A stretch of DNA of 64,000 nt from Azospirillum brasilense. Lineage in GTDB: Bacteria > Pseudomonadota > Alphaproteobacteria > Azospirillales > Azospirillaceae. The position numbers were made by a program, and so were the translations under genes. How positions within the stretch are numbered: position 1 is the first letter of the stretch; every line of letters starts with the position of its first letter. The notes beneath the pieces were generated by a model. The model saw only the letters and a program-made list of their open reading frames with translations. It did not search any database and was not told where the DNA came from. This document shows positions 27,014 through 34,911 of this stretch, piece by piece. The stretch is from the NCBI RefSeq assembly GCF_007827815.1, contig NZ_VITH01000008.1:186001-250000 (forward strand), in the 5' to 3' direction.

Positions 27014-27490
27014 ATGTCAGGGCGCGAACACCGGTACGACACGACGGTCACCTGGACGGGCAACCAGGGAAGCGGAACCGCTGGCTACAAAGCCTACAGC
27101 CGTGACCTCGAGATCATGGCCCCCGGCAAGCCGCCGATCCCCGGCTCGTCCGACCCGGCCTTCCGCGGCGATCCCGCGCGCTACAATCCCGAGGACATGC
27201 TCGTGGCCTCGCTCTCGGCCTGCCACATGCTGTGGTACCTGCACCTGTGCGCGGTGAACGGCGTCACGGTGACCGCCTACAGCGACCCGGCGAGCGGCAC
27301 CATGGCGGAGGACGCCTCCGGCGGCGGCCGCTTCACTGAGGTGGTCCTGCGCCCGCAGGTCACGCTGGCCGCCGGCAGCGATTCCGCGAAGGCCGTGGCC
27401 CTGCACCATGAGGCCCACGAGAAGTGCTTCATCGCCAACTCGGTCACCTTCCCGGTGCGGGTCGAGGCGCAGATTACCGGCGAGGGCTAA
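27014..27490 (+). CDS. OsmC family peroxiredoxin-like protein
   Basis: OsmC/Ohr proteins reduce organic hydroperoxides with a Cys pair. The 158-aa protein (ATG 27014, GGAGGG upstream) has GSSDPAFRGDPARYNPEDMLVASLSACHMLWYLHLCA, with the first redox Cys in SACH, and HHEAHEKCFIANSV, carrying the second Cys. FRGD and NPEDML match the YhfA/OsmC-like subgroup. It probably acts in peroxide defence in the cytoplasm. It stands alone between two terminators. Confidence 0.93.
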   Translation: MSGREHRYDTTVTWTGNQGSGTAGYKAYSRDLEIMAPGKPPIPGSSDPAFRGDPARYNPEDMLVASLSACHMLWYLHLCAVNGVTVTAYSDPASGTMAEDASGGGRFTEVVLRPQVTLAAGSDSAKAVALHHEAHEKCFIANSVTFPVRVEAQITGEG

Positions 27491-27519
27491 AGAAAAACCC
27501 CCTCCCGGTTGGGAGGGGG
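27491..27519 (-). terminator. Terminator serving the minus-strand CsbD pair
   Basis: A 9-bp perfect stem (27498-27506 with 27511-27519, loop GGTT) is bordered on its left by AAAAA at 27493-27497, which reads as T5 on the minus strand. It therefore best serves the gene ending at 27526, and can also stop transcription from osmC. Confidence 0.85.
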
Positions 27520-27525
27520 CGATTC

Positions 27526-27708
27526 CTAGTCCCGCAAGCTCTTCTTCTTGATATCGGGCTTCTCGCCCAATTCGTCGAACTTCTCCTGGACCGGCTTGTC
27601 GGGGTCGCCCGAGGCCTGCCCGGTTTCCTCGATGAGCTTGTCCTCGATCCGCTGGGCGGCGTCGGACGGGGCATCGTCCTTGCGATGCCCCCGCTCCTCC
27701 GTGCCCAT
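27526..27708 (-). CDS. Small acidic/basic protein coupled to csbD
   Basis: I do not recognise this 60-aa hydrophilic protein. It is rich in Asp, Glu and Lys, has no hydrophobic segment and looks largely disordered (MGTEERGHRKDDAPSDAAQR...EKFDELGEKPDIKKKSLRD). Its ATG shares one base with the stop of the CsbD gene (TGATG), so translation is probably coupled. That and the composition suggest a role in the same stress response, but this is inference. Confidence 0.7.
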   Translation of the reverse strand: MGTEERGHRKDDAPSDAAQRIEDKLIEETGQASGDPDKPVQEKFDELGEKPDIKKKSLRD

Positions 27709-27884
27709 CACTTGTCGCCTTTGAGGATGTCCTTCACCTTGCCGACGACCTTGTCCAGCTTGCCTTCGGCCTTGTCGGCGCGGCCCTCGTCCTTCAGATC
27801 CTGATTGCCGGTCAGGTCGCCGGCCTGCTTCTTGACTTCGCCCTTCAGCTCCTTGCCGGCACCCGTGATGCGATCGGTGTTCAT
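27708..27884 (-). CDS. CsbD family stress protein
   Basis: The 58-aa protein has the CsbD pattern: MNTDRITGAGKELKGEVKKQAGDLTGNQDLKDEGRADKAEGKLDKVVGKVKD, a small charged protein with Gly-x-x-Lys-Gly-x-x-Lys repeats. CsbD-like proteins are induced by general stress in many bacteria, but their molecular role is not established. ATG 27884 has AGGAG ten bases upstream. I looked for the EcfG element seen elsewhere in this window and did not find it here. Confidence 0.92.
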   Translation of the reverse strand: MNTDRITGAGKELKGEVKKQAGDLTGNQDLKDEGRADKAEGKLDKVVGKVKDILKGDK

Positions 27885-28005
27885 GGTGCCCTCTCCTTTG
27901 ATCGGTGAATGTTTCAGGGAGCATAAACAGGGCAGTCTGCGAAACGTCACGCCTCCGCTTGGCCGCAAAGGGAGAGGGAGCCGTCGCGTTCGGTTTCGCC
28001 GGGCC

Positions 28006-28419
28006 TCACTTTTGGCCCAACCCTGCCCCGATCTTTCGGATAAGGCTGTCCCGCTCCTCCGGGCTGTAGCGCTCCGCGAAGCCCGACCCCCACACCGGCC
28101 CCGGCCACGCCGGGTCCTCCTTGGAGCGGGCAATGACATGGATATGAAGCTGCGGAACCAGATTGCCCAGAGCCCCGACGTTGATCTTGTCCGGGCTGAA
28201 CAGGGTTTCCAGCGTGCGCGACGCCCGGGCGATCTCGTCCACCAGCCGGTGCTGGTCCTCACGGGGCAGTTGGTGGATCTCCGTCAGATCATGCCGGGCG
28301 GGGACCAGGATCAGCCATGGCCACACCCGGTTGTCCATCAGGAGGACGCGGCACAGCGGCCATTCGGCGATCGGGGCGGTATCGGCCTGCAAACGGTCGT
28401 GCAGATGGAACATCGTCAT
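28006..28419 (-). CDS. HIT family protein
   Basis: HIT proteins are small nucleotide hydrolases or transferases. The 137-aa product has the HIT core with LCRVLLMDNRVWPWLILVPARHDLTEIHQL and the signature NLVPQLHIHVIARSKEDPAWPGPVW. The first His of the HxHxHxx motif is Gln (QLHIHVI), while the middle, catalytic His and the third are present, as in other members of this bacterial subgroup. ATG 28419 and ATG 28413 are both possible. The gene is divergent from the glucan synthase with a 455-base gap. Confidence 0.9.
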   Translation of the reverse strand: MTMFHLHDRLQADTAPIAEWPLCRVLLMDNRVWPWLILVPARHDLTEIHQLPREDQHRLVDEIARASRTLETLFSPDKINVGALGNLVPQLHIHVIARSKEDPAWPGPVWGSGFAERYSPEERDSLIRKIGAGLGQK

Positions 28420-28874
28420 GGGGTCCCGTGTCTTTCCTGTGCTGTCTTCCCTTCGGCCCGTAAGGTCTTCCTTGCGGCGTCCGCGGAAGAAAACGCCCAC
28501 GTGGCGCGTTCGTCCAGAGGGGCCTTCGTCCAATGGGGATTGCCGCCGCTGCAGGTCTGGGCACCGGCGCGTCGGAGTGGGAATGGTTGCGGGACTGGGA
28601 AAAATGTATAAACTGCCGCACGATCTTTATTCGGTCCGGTGATGTTCCGGTCGGAGGCGTTCGGTCCTCCGGCTTATACGGATCGCGCGGCGGATTGAGG
28701 CGTGTCCTGCAACCAGGGTGGTGGGTTCGGGTGTTCGGTCCGAAGGCGGTGTCGGGGCGGCGAGTCCCCCTGCGTGCCGGCCCGGTGGAACCCCTTCGCT
28801 GAATTGAAAGATGCCCGGCCGGGGCGGACCAAGCCAGGACGGCCGGCAGACGTTTGGGACAAAGAAAGACGGTC
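28420..28874. promoter_or_regulatory. Divergent intergenic region between the HIT gene and the glucan synthase
   Basis: No convincing gene here. The stretch around 28600-28640 is AT-richer than its surroundings and probably holds the promoter of the glucan synthase, implying a leader of more than 200 bases. The leader contains a small hairpin near 28654-28673 (CGGAGG with CCTCCG) and two copies of GTTCGGTCC, near 28660 and 28734. Their function is unknown. Confidence 0.4.
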
Positions 28875-31484
28875 ATGCGCAAGTCGGCGATCGCGGCTCT
28901 TCTTCTCGTGATCCTGGGCAACATCGGAGTCTGGGCGCTGTGGAACCGCCCCGTCGCCGAACGGTCCTGGGGCGGCGCCATCAGCGGCGTCGGTTACACG
29001 CCCTTCCACCCGGACAAGAGCCCGTCCAAGGGCGACAAGGCCTCGGCGGAGGACATCGAGAAGGACATGAAGGCCCTGGAGGGGTCAGTCAAGGGCGTGC
29101 GCATCTACTCCACCACCGACGGGTCGGAGCAGACGGCGCCCATCGCCCGCAAGTACGGGATTCCGATCACCGCGGGCGCCTGGATCGCCGGCAAGCCGGA
29201 GATCGACGAGCCGGAGATCAACGGCCTGATCAAGCTGGCGCGCGACAACAACAACGTCCGCCGCGTCCTGGTCGGCAACGAGGCGATCCTGCGCGCCGAC
29301 ATCACCGTTCCGCAGGCCATCGAATACATCAAGCGGGTGAAGAAGAAGGTCAACGTCCCGGTCTCCACCGCGGAGCCGTGGCACGTCTGGCTGGAGCATC
29401 CGGAACTGGCCGACGCGGTGGACTTCCTGGCCGTCCATCTGCTGCCCTACTGGGAAGGCGTGCCCGCCGACCAGTCGGTCGATTACGCCATGTTCCGCTA
29501 CAACGAGCTGAAGACCAAGTTTCCGAACAAGCACATCCTGATCTCGGAAATCGGCTGGCCGGCCGACGGCCCGTGGCGCCGCGGCGCCGAGGCGAGCCAG
29601 GTCAACCAGGCCAAGTTCATCCGCACCTTCCTGAACGTCGCGGCGCAGAACAAGCTCGACTACTTCATCATGGAAGCCTTCGACCAGCCCTGGAAGCGGG
29701 AGATCGAAGGCACCGCCGGCACCAGCTGGGGCCTGTGGGACGCGTGGCGCAAGCCGAAGTTCCCGATGATCGGCGAGGTGACGGAGCTGCGGAACTGGCC
29801 GCTGCTCTGCGGCATCTCCATCGCGGTGGGCTTCCTGCCGCTCGTCTTCTTCCTGTGGCGCCGCGGCGGCGACCTGAAGTTCGGCGGGCAGGTCTTCTAC
29901 GGCGCGATGATCCAGGGCGTGTCGTCGGTTCTGGTCTTCACCTTCACGGCGGCCAGCGTCGCCGGCCTCGCCACCACCACGGAAATCGCCTGGGGCATCC
30001 TGGTCTTCTGCCAGCTCGTCCTGCTCGCGGTCATGCTGATCGACGGGCTGGAGCTGACCGAGGTCGTCTGGCAGGACCGCTTCAAGCGCAAGTTCCAGCC
30101 CTGCTCGGCCGCGCCCCTGCCCAACGCGCCGAAGGTCTCCATCCATGTGCCCTGCTACAACGAGCCGCCGCACATGGTCATGGAGACTCTGGACGCGCTG
30201 GCCCGGCTGGACTACCCGAACTACGAGGTCCTGCTGCTCGACAACAACACCAAGGACCCGGCAGTGTGGCGCCCGGTCGAGGAGTACTGTCGCAAGCTGG
30301 GGCCGAAGTTCCGCTTCTTCCACCTGGACAACTGGCCGGGCTTCAAGGCCGGCGCGCTGAACTTCGGCCTCGCCCAGACGGCGCCGGACGCCCAGCACAT
30401 CGCCGTCATCGACAGCGACTATCAGGTCCATCCAGACTGGCTGAAGGCGACCATCCCGCACTTCGACCGGCCCGAGGTCGGCTTCGTGCAGTCGCCGCAG
30501 GATTACCGGGACTGGAGCCACGACCTGTTCCAGCGGATGATCAACTGGGAATACGCTGGCTTCTTCCACATCGGCATGATTCAGCGCAACGAGCGCAACG
30601 CGATCATCCAGCACGGCACCATGACCATCATCCGCAAGTCGGCGCTGGAGGAGGTCGGCCGCTGGGGCGAGTGGTGCATCACCGAGGACGCCGACCTCGG
30701 CCTGCGCCTGTTCGAGCACAAGTACGAAGCCGTCTACATGCCGGAGAGCTACGGCAAGGGCCTCGTCCCCGACAGCTTCTCCGCCTACAAAACGCAGCGC
30801 TTCCGCTGGGCCTACGGCGCCGTGCAGATCCTCAAGCATCACTGGCGCGACCTGCTGCCGGGCGGCCCGCGCCTGACCGCTGGGCAGAAGTACCATTTCA
30901 TCACCGGCTGGCTGCCCTGGTTCGCCGACGCCGCCCACATGATCTTCGGCATCGCCGGCATCATCTGGTCGATCGGCCTGCTCGCCTTCCCGAAATATTT
31001 CGAGTTTCCGCCCAGCGTCTTCATGATCCCGACGCTCAGCGTCTTCGCCTTCAAGGTCGGCGCCTCGCTCTGGCTGTACGAGGCGCGGGTGAAGTGCGGA
31101 TTCTGGGACAAGGTGGGGGCGGCCATCGCCGGCATGGCGCTGACCCACACGGTCGGCCGTGCCATGTGGCTGGGCATGCTCACCTCTGGACGTCCCTTTG
31201 TCCGCACGCCGAAGTGCGAGAACCAGCCGGCGCTGATGCAGGCCTTCCTGATGGCGCGGGAGGAGATCGCGCTGCTGCTGGGCCTGTGGGGCGCCGCTCT
31301 GGCCATCGTGCTGGTGTTCGGCCACGAGAACCGCGACGCCTTCATGTGGTCGGGCCTGCTGGTCGTGCAGTCCCTGCCCTACCTGTCGGCCTTCATCACG
31401 GCGCTGATCAATGCGTTCCCGAACATCGGGTTGGGCAAGCAGCGTCCGCAGCCGACCGAAACCGCCGGGGCCGGAGCGGACTGA
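28875..31484 (+). CDS. Membrane beta-glucan synthase: GH17 domain fused to GT2 glycosyltransferase (NdvB/NdvC-like)
   Basis: The 869-aa protein starts with a membrane anchor (AIAALLLVILGNIGVWAL). Residues about 35-300 are a family GH17 domain with both catalytic glutamates: GNE at residue 136 and SEIGWP with Glu 225. Membrane segments follow, then a GT2 domain from residue about 420 (VSIHVPCYNE) with DSD near 513, TEDAD near 603 and QRFRW at 641, the processive-synthase D,D,D,QxxRW set, and more membrane segments. This layout is that of the cyclic beta-(1,3)/(1,6)-glucan synthases of Bradyrhizobium and Pseudomonas NdvB. It would make a periplasmic or surface beta-glucan. No PilZ domain is visible. 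A strong terminator follows. Confidence 0.9.
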   Translation: MRKSAIAALLLVILGNIGVWALWNRPVAERSWGGAISGVGYTPFHPDKSPSKGDKASAEDIEKDMKALEGSVKGVRIYSTTDGSEQTAPIARKYGIPITAGAWIAGKPEIDEPEINGLIKLARDNNNVRRVLVGNEAILRADITVPQAIEYIKRVKKKVNVPVSTAEPWHVWLEHPELADAVDFLAVHLLPYWEGVPADQSVDYAMFRYNELKTKFPNKHILISEIGWPADGPWRRGAEASQVNQAKFIRTFLNVAAQNKLDYFIMEAFDQPWKREIEGTAGTSWGLWDAWRKPKFPMIGEVTELRNWPLLCGISIAVGFLPLVFFLWRRGGDLKFGGQVFYGAMIQGVSSVLVFTFTAASVAGLATTTEIAWGILVFCQLVLLAVMLIDGLELTEVVWQDRFKRKFQPCSAAPLPNAPKVSIHVPCYNEPPHMVMETLDALARLDYPNYEVLLLDNNTKDPAVWRPVEEYCRKLGPKFRFFHLDNWPGFKAGALNFGLAQTAPDAQHIAVIDSDYQVHPDWLKATIPHFDRPEVGFVQSPQDYRDWSHDLFQRMINWEYAGFFHIGMIQRNERNAIIQHGTMTIIRKSALEEVGRWGEWCITEDADLGLRLFEHKYEAVYMPESYGKGLVPDSFSAYKTQRFRWAYGAVQILKHHWRDLLPGGPRLTAGQKYHFITGWLPWFADAAHMIFGIAGIIWSIGLLAFPKYFEFPPSVFMIPTLSVFAFKVGASLWLYEARVKCGFWDKVGAAIAGMALTHTVGRAMWLGMLTSGRPFVRTPKCENQPALMQAFLMAREEIALLLGLWGAALAIVLVFGHENRDAFMWSGLLVVQSLPYLSAFITALINAFPNIGLGKQRPQPTETAGAGAD

Positions 31485-31510
31485 CCGCTCCCAACCGTCG
31501 CACGGCGAAA

Positions 31511-31553
31511 CGAAGAGAGCCCCGCCAGTCGATGGCGGGGCTCTCTTCGTTTT
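31511..31553 (+). terminator. Terminator of the glucan synthase gene
   Basis: A perfect 17-bp stem (31511-31527 with 31533-31549, 5-base loop) is followed by TTTT at 31550-31553, 26 bases after the stop. Confidence 0.92.
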
Positions 31554-31611
31554 GTCGATGCGGCTGATCGCCCGACTGGCTGATCGCCCGTCCGGCCCGC
31601 CCCACGCTTGC

Positions 31612-31896
31612 TCAGTCCTGGGAACCGCTGTCCGCCATCTGGCCGACCGCAATTTGCGCCGACGCGGGATGGGTGGCGTTCACCTGGATCATCAGGCGCT
31701 CGACAATCTGCAGCGCCAAACGATGCAGATTGGGGTCCTCGACCTTCGGATCGCGATTCTGGTGGGCAGCGGCGGCGTCCTCAAGCGCGGCATGCGCTTC
31801 CTCGAGCCGTAGAACCCCGCGCTCCACCAGTGCGAGCATAAGTGATTCACAAATCGAGAGGGCAGCCAGTCCCGCCGCATCCCGCTCCGCCGCCAT
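31612..31896 (-). CDS. Small conserved hypothetical protein
   Basis: The 94-aa protein is predicted to be helical and soluble. It has ALSICESLMLALVERGVLRLEEAHAALEDAAAAH followed by LHRLALQIVERLMIQVNATHP, a pattern I associate with small unnamed alphaproteobacterial proteins; function unknown. ATG 31896 follows a GGGGGG stretch that could serve as a ribosome binding site. It lies between the glucan synthase terminator and the first Crp/Fnr gene, and is divergent from the latter. Confidence 0.65.
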   Translation of the reverse strand: MAAERDAAGLAALSICESLMLALVERGVLRLEEAHAALEDAAAAHQNRDPKVEDPNLHRLALQIVERLMIQVNATHPASAQIAVGQMADSGSQD

Positions 31897-32013
31897 GCCG
31901 CCCCCCGCACTGATCTGTTACCACCGCCGGCCGTTCAAAACCCCATACGGCCAATGCCACCAACAGTTTTGTATATGATCCCTCACCTGTCCGGTCGAGA
32001 AAATCTAAGCCCC

Positions 32014-32024
32014 ATTAACCTATG
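32014..32024 (+). repeat. 11-base direct repeat, copy 1 (ATTAACCTATG)
   Basis: This element lies 113 bases before the first Crp/Fnr gene. An identical copy lies at 32966-32976 before the receiver gene. Copy 1 continues into TTATA, giving a TTAA-N7-TATA partial CtrA-like match. It may be a shared regulator site. Confidence 0.4.
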
Positions 32025-32136
32025 TTATAGATGGTTTTATCGTTTGGCTTAATCGTTCGAGGCCGCCCGGAATTGGGCTGGCAGTGGCACTCGCTTCGGG
32101 GCCATAACAATTGGACGATCAAAGGCTGGAACAGAA

Positions 32137-32931
32137 ATGACCCGCGCCCAGGCCAACATACCTTCATCTCCACTGGGGCGCAAGATAACGAGTTACATGA
32201 GCTTGACAGATGAGGAGAAGAACTTCCTCAACGAATTGGAGCGCAATGTTACCAGGCACGGCTCGCGATCCGATCTTCTTCAGCAGGGGGAACGCTACGG
32301 TTGCGTGCGGGTGATGCGCAAAGGTTGGGCAATCCGTCACAAGGCGCTTCCCGATGGGCGGCGGCAGGTGGTCAATTTTGTCCTGCCAGGGGACATCATC
32401 GGCTTTTACTGCAACCTCTTCGAGACGGCCGACCATGGCGTCACCACTCTGACTCCCGCTGAAGTGGCAAACTTCCAGCCGGAACGCATCATTGAACTGT
32501 TCAAGCTCTTCCCGCGTCTGGCCGCCGCCCTTGCCTGGTCTGGCGCCAAGGAAGAGGCGATCATCGCCGAACGGCTGCTCAGCGTCGGCCGCCGCACCGC
32601 GCTGGAACGCACCGCCCATTTGATCGTGGAGTTGCTGCGGCGGCTGAGCATCGTCGGGCTGGTCGAGGAAGGGCGCTTCACCCTGCCGGTCACCCAGGAG
32701 ATCCTGGCCGACGCGCTGGGGCTCAGCATCGTTCACATCAACCGGACGCTCCGCCGGCTGCGCGACATCGGGCTGATCGACCTGGCGGGCCAGCAGATCA
32801 CCGTCCACGACGTGAAGCAACTCGCCTCCGTCGGCCAATTCGACGAGTTGTACCTCCACCTGATCCAGGCGCCCAAACAGCTGGAGCACGCGCTGGACGC
32901 CAAGTCCGACCGCAAGCGCGCGGGGGACTGA
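32137..32931 (+). CDS. Crp/Fnr family transcriptional regulator
   Basis: The 264-aa protein has an N-terminal cyclic-nucleotide-binding-like beta domain (residues about 40-130; GERYGCVRVMRKGWAIRHKALPDGRRQVVNFVLPGDIIGF), a long dimer helix (SVGRRTALERTAHLIVELLRRL) and a C-terminal winged helix-turn-helix (LPVTQEILADALGLSIVHINRTLRRLRDIGLI). The N-terminus lacks the cysteine cluster of FNR, so it is not an oxygen-sensing Fe-S protein of that type. The ligand is unknown. It precedes the receiver gene on the same strand. Confidence 0.92.
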   Translation: MTRAQANIPSSPLGRKITSYMSLTDEEKNFLNELERNVTRHGSRSDLLQQGERYGCVRVMRKGWAIRHKALPDGRRQVVNFVLPGDIIGFYCNLFETADHGVTTLTPAEVANFQPERIIELFKLFPRLAAALAWSGAKEEAIIAERLLSVGRRTALERTAHLIVELLRRLSIVGLVEEGRFTLPVTQEILADALGLSIVHINRTLRRLRDIGLIDLAGQQITVHDVKQLASVGQFDELYLHLIQAPKQLEHALDAKSDRKRAGD

Positions 32932-32965
32932 CCCGATCGTCGCACCCCGAAGATATCCTCTTCCG

Positions 32966-32976
32966 ATTAACCTATG
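32966..32976 (+). repeat. 11-base direct repeat, copy 2 (ATTAACCTATG)
   Basis: This is identical to 32014-32024 and lies 35 bases after the Crp/Fnr stop and 189 bases before the receiver start. The surrounding 60 bases are AT-rich and probably include the receiver gene's promoter. Confidence 0.4.
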
Positions 32977-33164
32977 ACAATGCAGTGGTGCGCTGTTCGA
33001 TATAGAATCTAAATTGCCTGCTCAGATAATTGAGTGAACCGATCACCGAGCGGACAGCGGCCACCCCGCCCCGGTTTTCCCGAACAGGCCGGACGAGGGG
33101 TATCGGGCATCCGGCATCGCCGTCCTGTGTTTCACTGGTCCCCCGCTGTTCATTTGGATACCGC

Positions 33165-33578
33165 ATGACCGACGCCCCCCTCGCCGGCCGATCCACAAGC
33201 TCCGGCACACTGACGGTCGCCCTCATGGAGGACGACATGGTGCTGTGCCTGTGCATGGAAACCCTGTTCGAGGACTGGGGCATGCAGCTGGTCAGCGCCC
33301 CGACCCCCGCCGCTCTCCTGGACGCGCTGAACGGCGGGGCTCCCCCCGACATCCTGGTCGCCGACTATCATCTGGGGCGGCACGGCAAGGCTCCTGAGTC
33401 GGTGCGGACGGTGCTGGCGGACCTCGGCCCCGCCCTCCCCGTCATCATCACCACCGGGGACGAGTCCGCGGCCACCCAGGCGGAAATCCGCGATGCCGGC
33501 TGGTATTTCCTTCCCAAGCCCTATGATCCCGAATCGCTCCGCGCCCTGATCCTCACCGTTCTGGAGCGCGCCGACTGA
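33165..33578 (+). CDS. Stand-alone response regulator receiver domain protein
   Basis: The 137-aa protein is a single CheY-like receiver: the acidic pair in ALMEDDMVLC, the phosphoacceptor Asp in DILVADYHLGRHGK, the switch Thr in VIITTGDES, and the conserved Lys in YFLPKPYDPESLRAL. There is no output domain, so it probably acts on a partner protein. The start could lie further upstream (GTG 33030), but homology covers only from about residue 15 of the version given. It converges on the second Crp/Fnr gene with 25 bases between stops. Confidence 0.9.
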   Translation: MTDAPLAGRSTSSGTLTVALMEDDMVLCLCMETLFEDWGMQLVSAPTPAALLDALNGGAPPDILVADYHLGRHGKAPESVRTVLADLGPALPVIITTGDESAATQAEIRDAGWYFLPKPYDPESLRALILTVLERAD

Positions 33579-33603
33579 GTCGCCGGTTCCGGACGAAGCC
33601 CCG

Positions 33604-34311
33604 TCAGGCCCCGGACCGGACATCCTCCACCAGAGCTTCCAACCGATGCAGGTCGTGGACGACCAGCGCGTCGGCCCGGCGCTCCACCAGCCCATCGCGG
33701 GCGAGGTCGTTCAGCACGCGGGCGACCGTCTCGCGGGCGGTGCTGACCCGGCTGGCGATGTCGGCATGGACGGGGATCGGCGCGATCACCGCCGTCCGCC
33801 CGTCCACCTGCGCCCGCTTGGCGAGCCGCAGCAATTCGGCGTGGACGCGGTTGTTGGCGCCCAGCGTCGACAGCTCCATCACCCGGTCGGTGGCGATGCG
33901 GACGACCCGGCACAGCCGCCGCATCACCGCCATGGCGAGGTCCGGATGGCCGGACACCAAGTCCTGAAAGGGCCGGGGCGCCAGGAAGGCGATCAGCGTC
34001 CCTTCCTCCACCGCCACCGCGGAGGCCGAGCGGGGAAGCCCGTCGATGGCCGCCATCTCGCCCAGGAATCCGCCGGCCTCGATGTCGTCGAAGCTGATCT
34101 CGCGGCCCGCCGGCGAATGGCTCAGCACCCGCACGCGCCCGTCGACCACCAACGCCACATCCCGCGTGTCTCCCTGATGGTCGATGATCTGCTCGTTCGC
34201 ATGGAAACGGCGCCAGCGGCACAGGCGCGCCACGGCGGCGCGCTCCTCCGCGGACAGCGGGCTCAGCAGCGTGATTCCATCCAGCCGGGACGGTCCAGCG
34301 TCGGCGGGCAC
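33604..34311 (-). CDS. Crp/Fnr family transcriptional regulator
   Basis: The 235-aa protein starts at GTG 34311 with AGGAG seven bases upstream. The cNMP-binding-like domain is residues about 10-125 (FHANEQIIDHQGDTRDVALVVDGRVRVLSHSPAGREISFDDIEAGGFLGEMAAIDGLPRSASAVA, which keeps the GEMAxIDGxPRSA phosphate-cassette pattern of true cAMP-binding CRPs), then a dimer helix and a winged HTH (ADIASRVSTARETVARVLNDLARDGLVERR). It is more CRP-like than the regulator at 32137. Target genes are unknown. Confidence 0.92.
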   Translation of the reverse strand: MPADAGPSRLDGITLLSPLSAEERAAVARLCRWRRFHANEQIIDHQGDTRDVALVVDGRVRVLSHSPAGREISFDDIEAGGFLGEMAAIDGLPRSASAVAVEEGTLIAFLAPRPFQDLVSGHPDLAMAVMRRLCRVVRIATDRVMELSTLGANNRVHAELLRLAKRAQVDGRTAVIAPIPVHADIASRVSTARETVARVLNDLARDGLVERRADALVVHDLHRLEALVEDVRSGA

Positions 34312-34431
34312 GGCGTCTCCTTGATCGTTGGCGCGGTCGTCAGTTGCTGCCAGGCGGCAGCCTGTGGTCGTGGACGGGCAGAATAGCCGGGGCTGCGCAA
34401 AGGTGGAACCTCCTCCCTCCGACGGGTATCG

Positions 34432-34447
34432 CTAACGTCCCGTTAAC
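34432..34447 (+). promoter_or_regulatory. CtrA-like box upstream of the 137-aa membrane protein
   Basis: CTAA-CGTCCCG-TTAAC at 34432-34447 matches the CtrA consensus TTAA-N7-TTAAC with one change. It ends 50 bases before the ATG at 34498. The right half is nearly identical to the box at 16062. Confidence 0.5.
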
Positions 34448-34497
34448 CCTGAAGGCGGCAGAACGGATGGGACGCGCCCACCGGAATTGAGAGAGCC

Positions 34498-34911
34498 ATG
34501 TCGTTCCAACTGCCCTCCGGCCCCGTTCCCCGCAGCCTGATCCCCAACGCCGGCCGCGTGGATTCGCAGCGCCTGCTGTCGGTCGTCGCCATTCCTTTCG
34601 CCGCGGCCATCGCCATGGCGACCGCCGTGGCGGCCATGGGCGGCGTGACCGACCCCATCGCCGAGGCCGGCGGGCCGATGTACTTCGTCCTGAACTTCGT
34701 GAAGTTCTGCTATCTGGCCGTCTCGATGGCCCATCTCTCCGGCGCCCTGGCGGAGCGCGCCAACGGCGGCCTGCCCGCCGGCCTGTGGCTGGACGAGATG
34801 GACCGCGAGGAGCCGGAGCCCCGCGAATCCTTCTGGCACGCCTTCCCCAACCATCTCGACGGGGCGGCCATCGCCGGCTGCGTCACGATGCTGTGCTTCC
34901 TGCTGACCTGA
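34498..34911 (+). CDS. Small membrane protein of unknown function
   Basis: I do not recognise the family. The 137-aa protein has three probable membrane segments: LLSVVAIPFAAAIAMATAVAAMG near 26-48, FVLNFVKFCYLAVSMAHLSG near 63-82, and IAGCVTMLCFLL at the C-terminus, with an acidic loop (DEMDREEPEPRE) between the second and third. Its last 29 bases overlap the end of the convergent methyltransferase gene. The CtrA-like box upstream suggests developmental or cell-cycle control (inference). Confidence 0.7.
   Translation: MSFQLPSGPVPRSLIPNAGRVDSQRLLSVVAIPFAAAIAMATAVAAMGGVTDPIAEAGGPMYFVLNFVKFCYLAVSMAHLSGALAERANGGLPAGLWLDEMDREEPEPRESFWHAFPNHLDGAAIAGCVTMLCFLLT

Noticed and set aside
28730..28810. 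Another GGAAC before the glucan synthase.
   Set aside because: No GTT occurs 16-18 bases downstream, so it does not fit an EcfG promoter.
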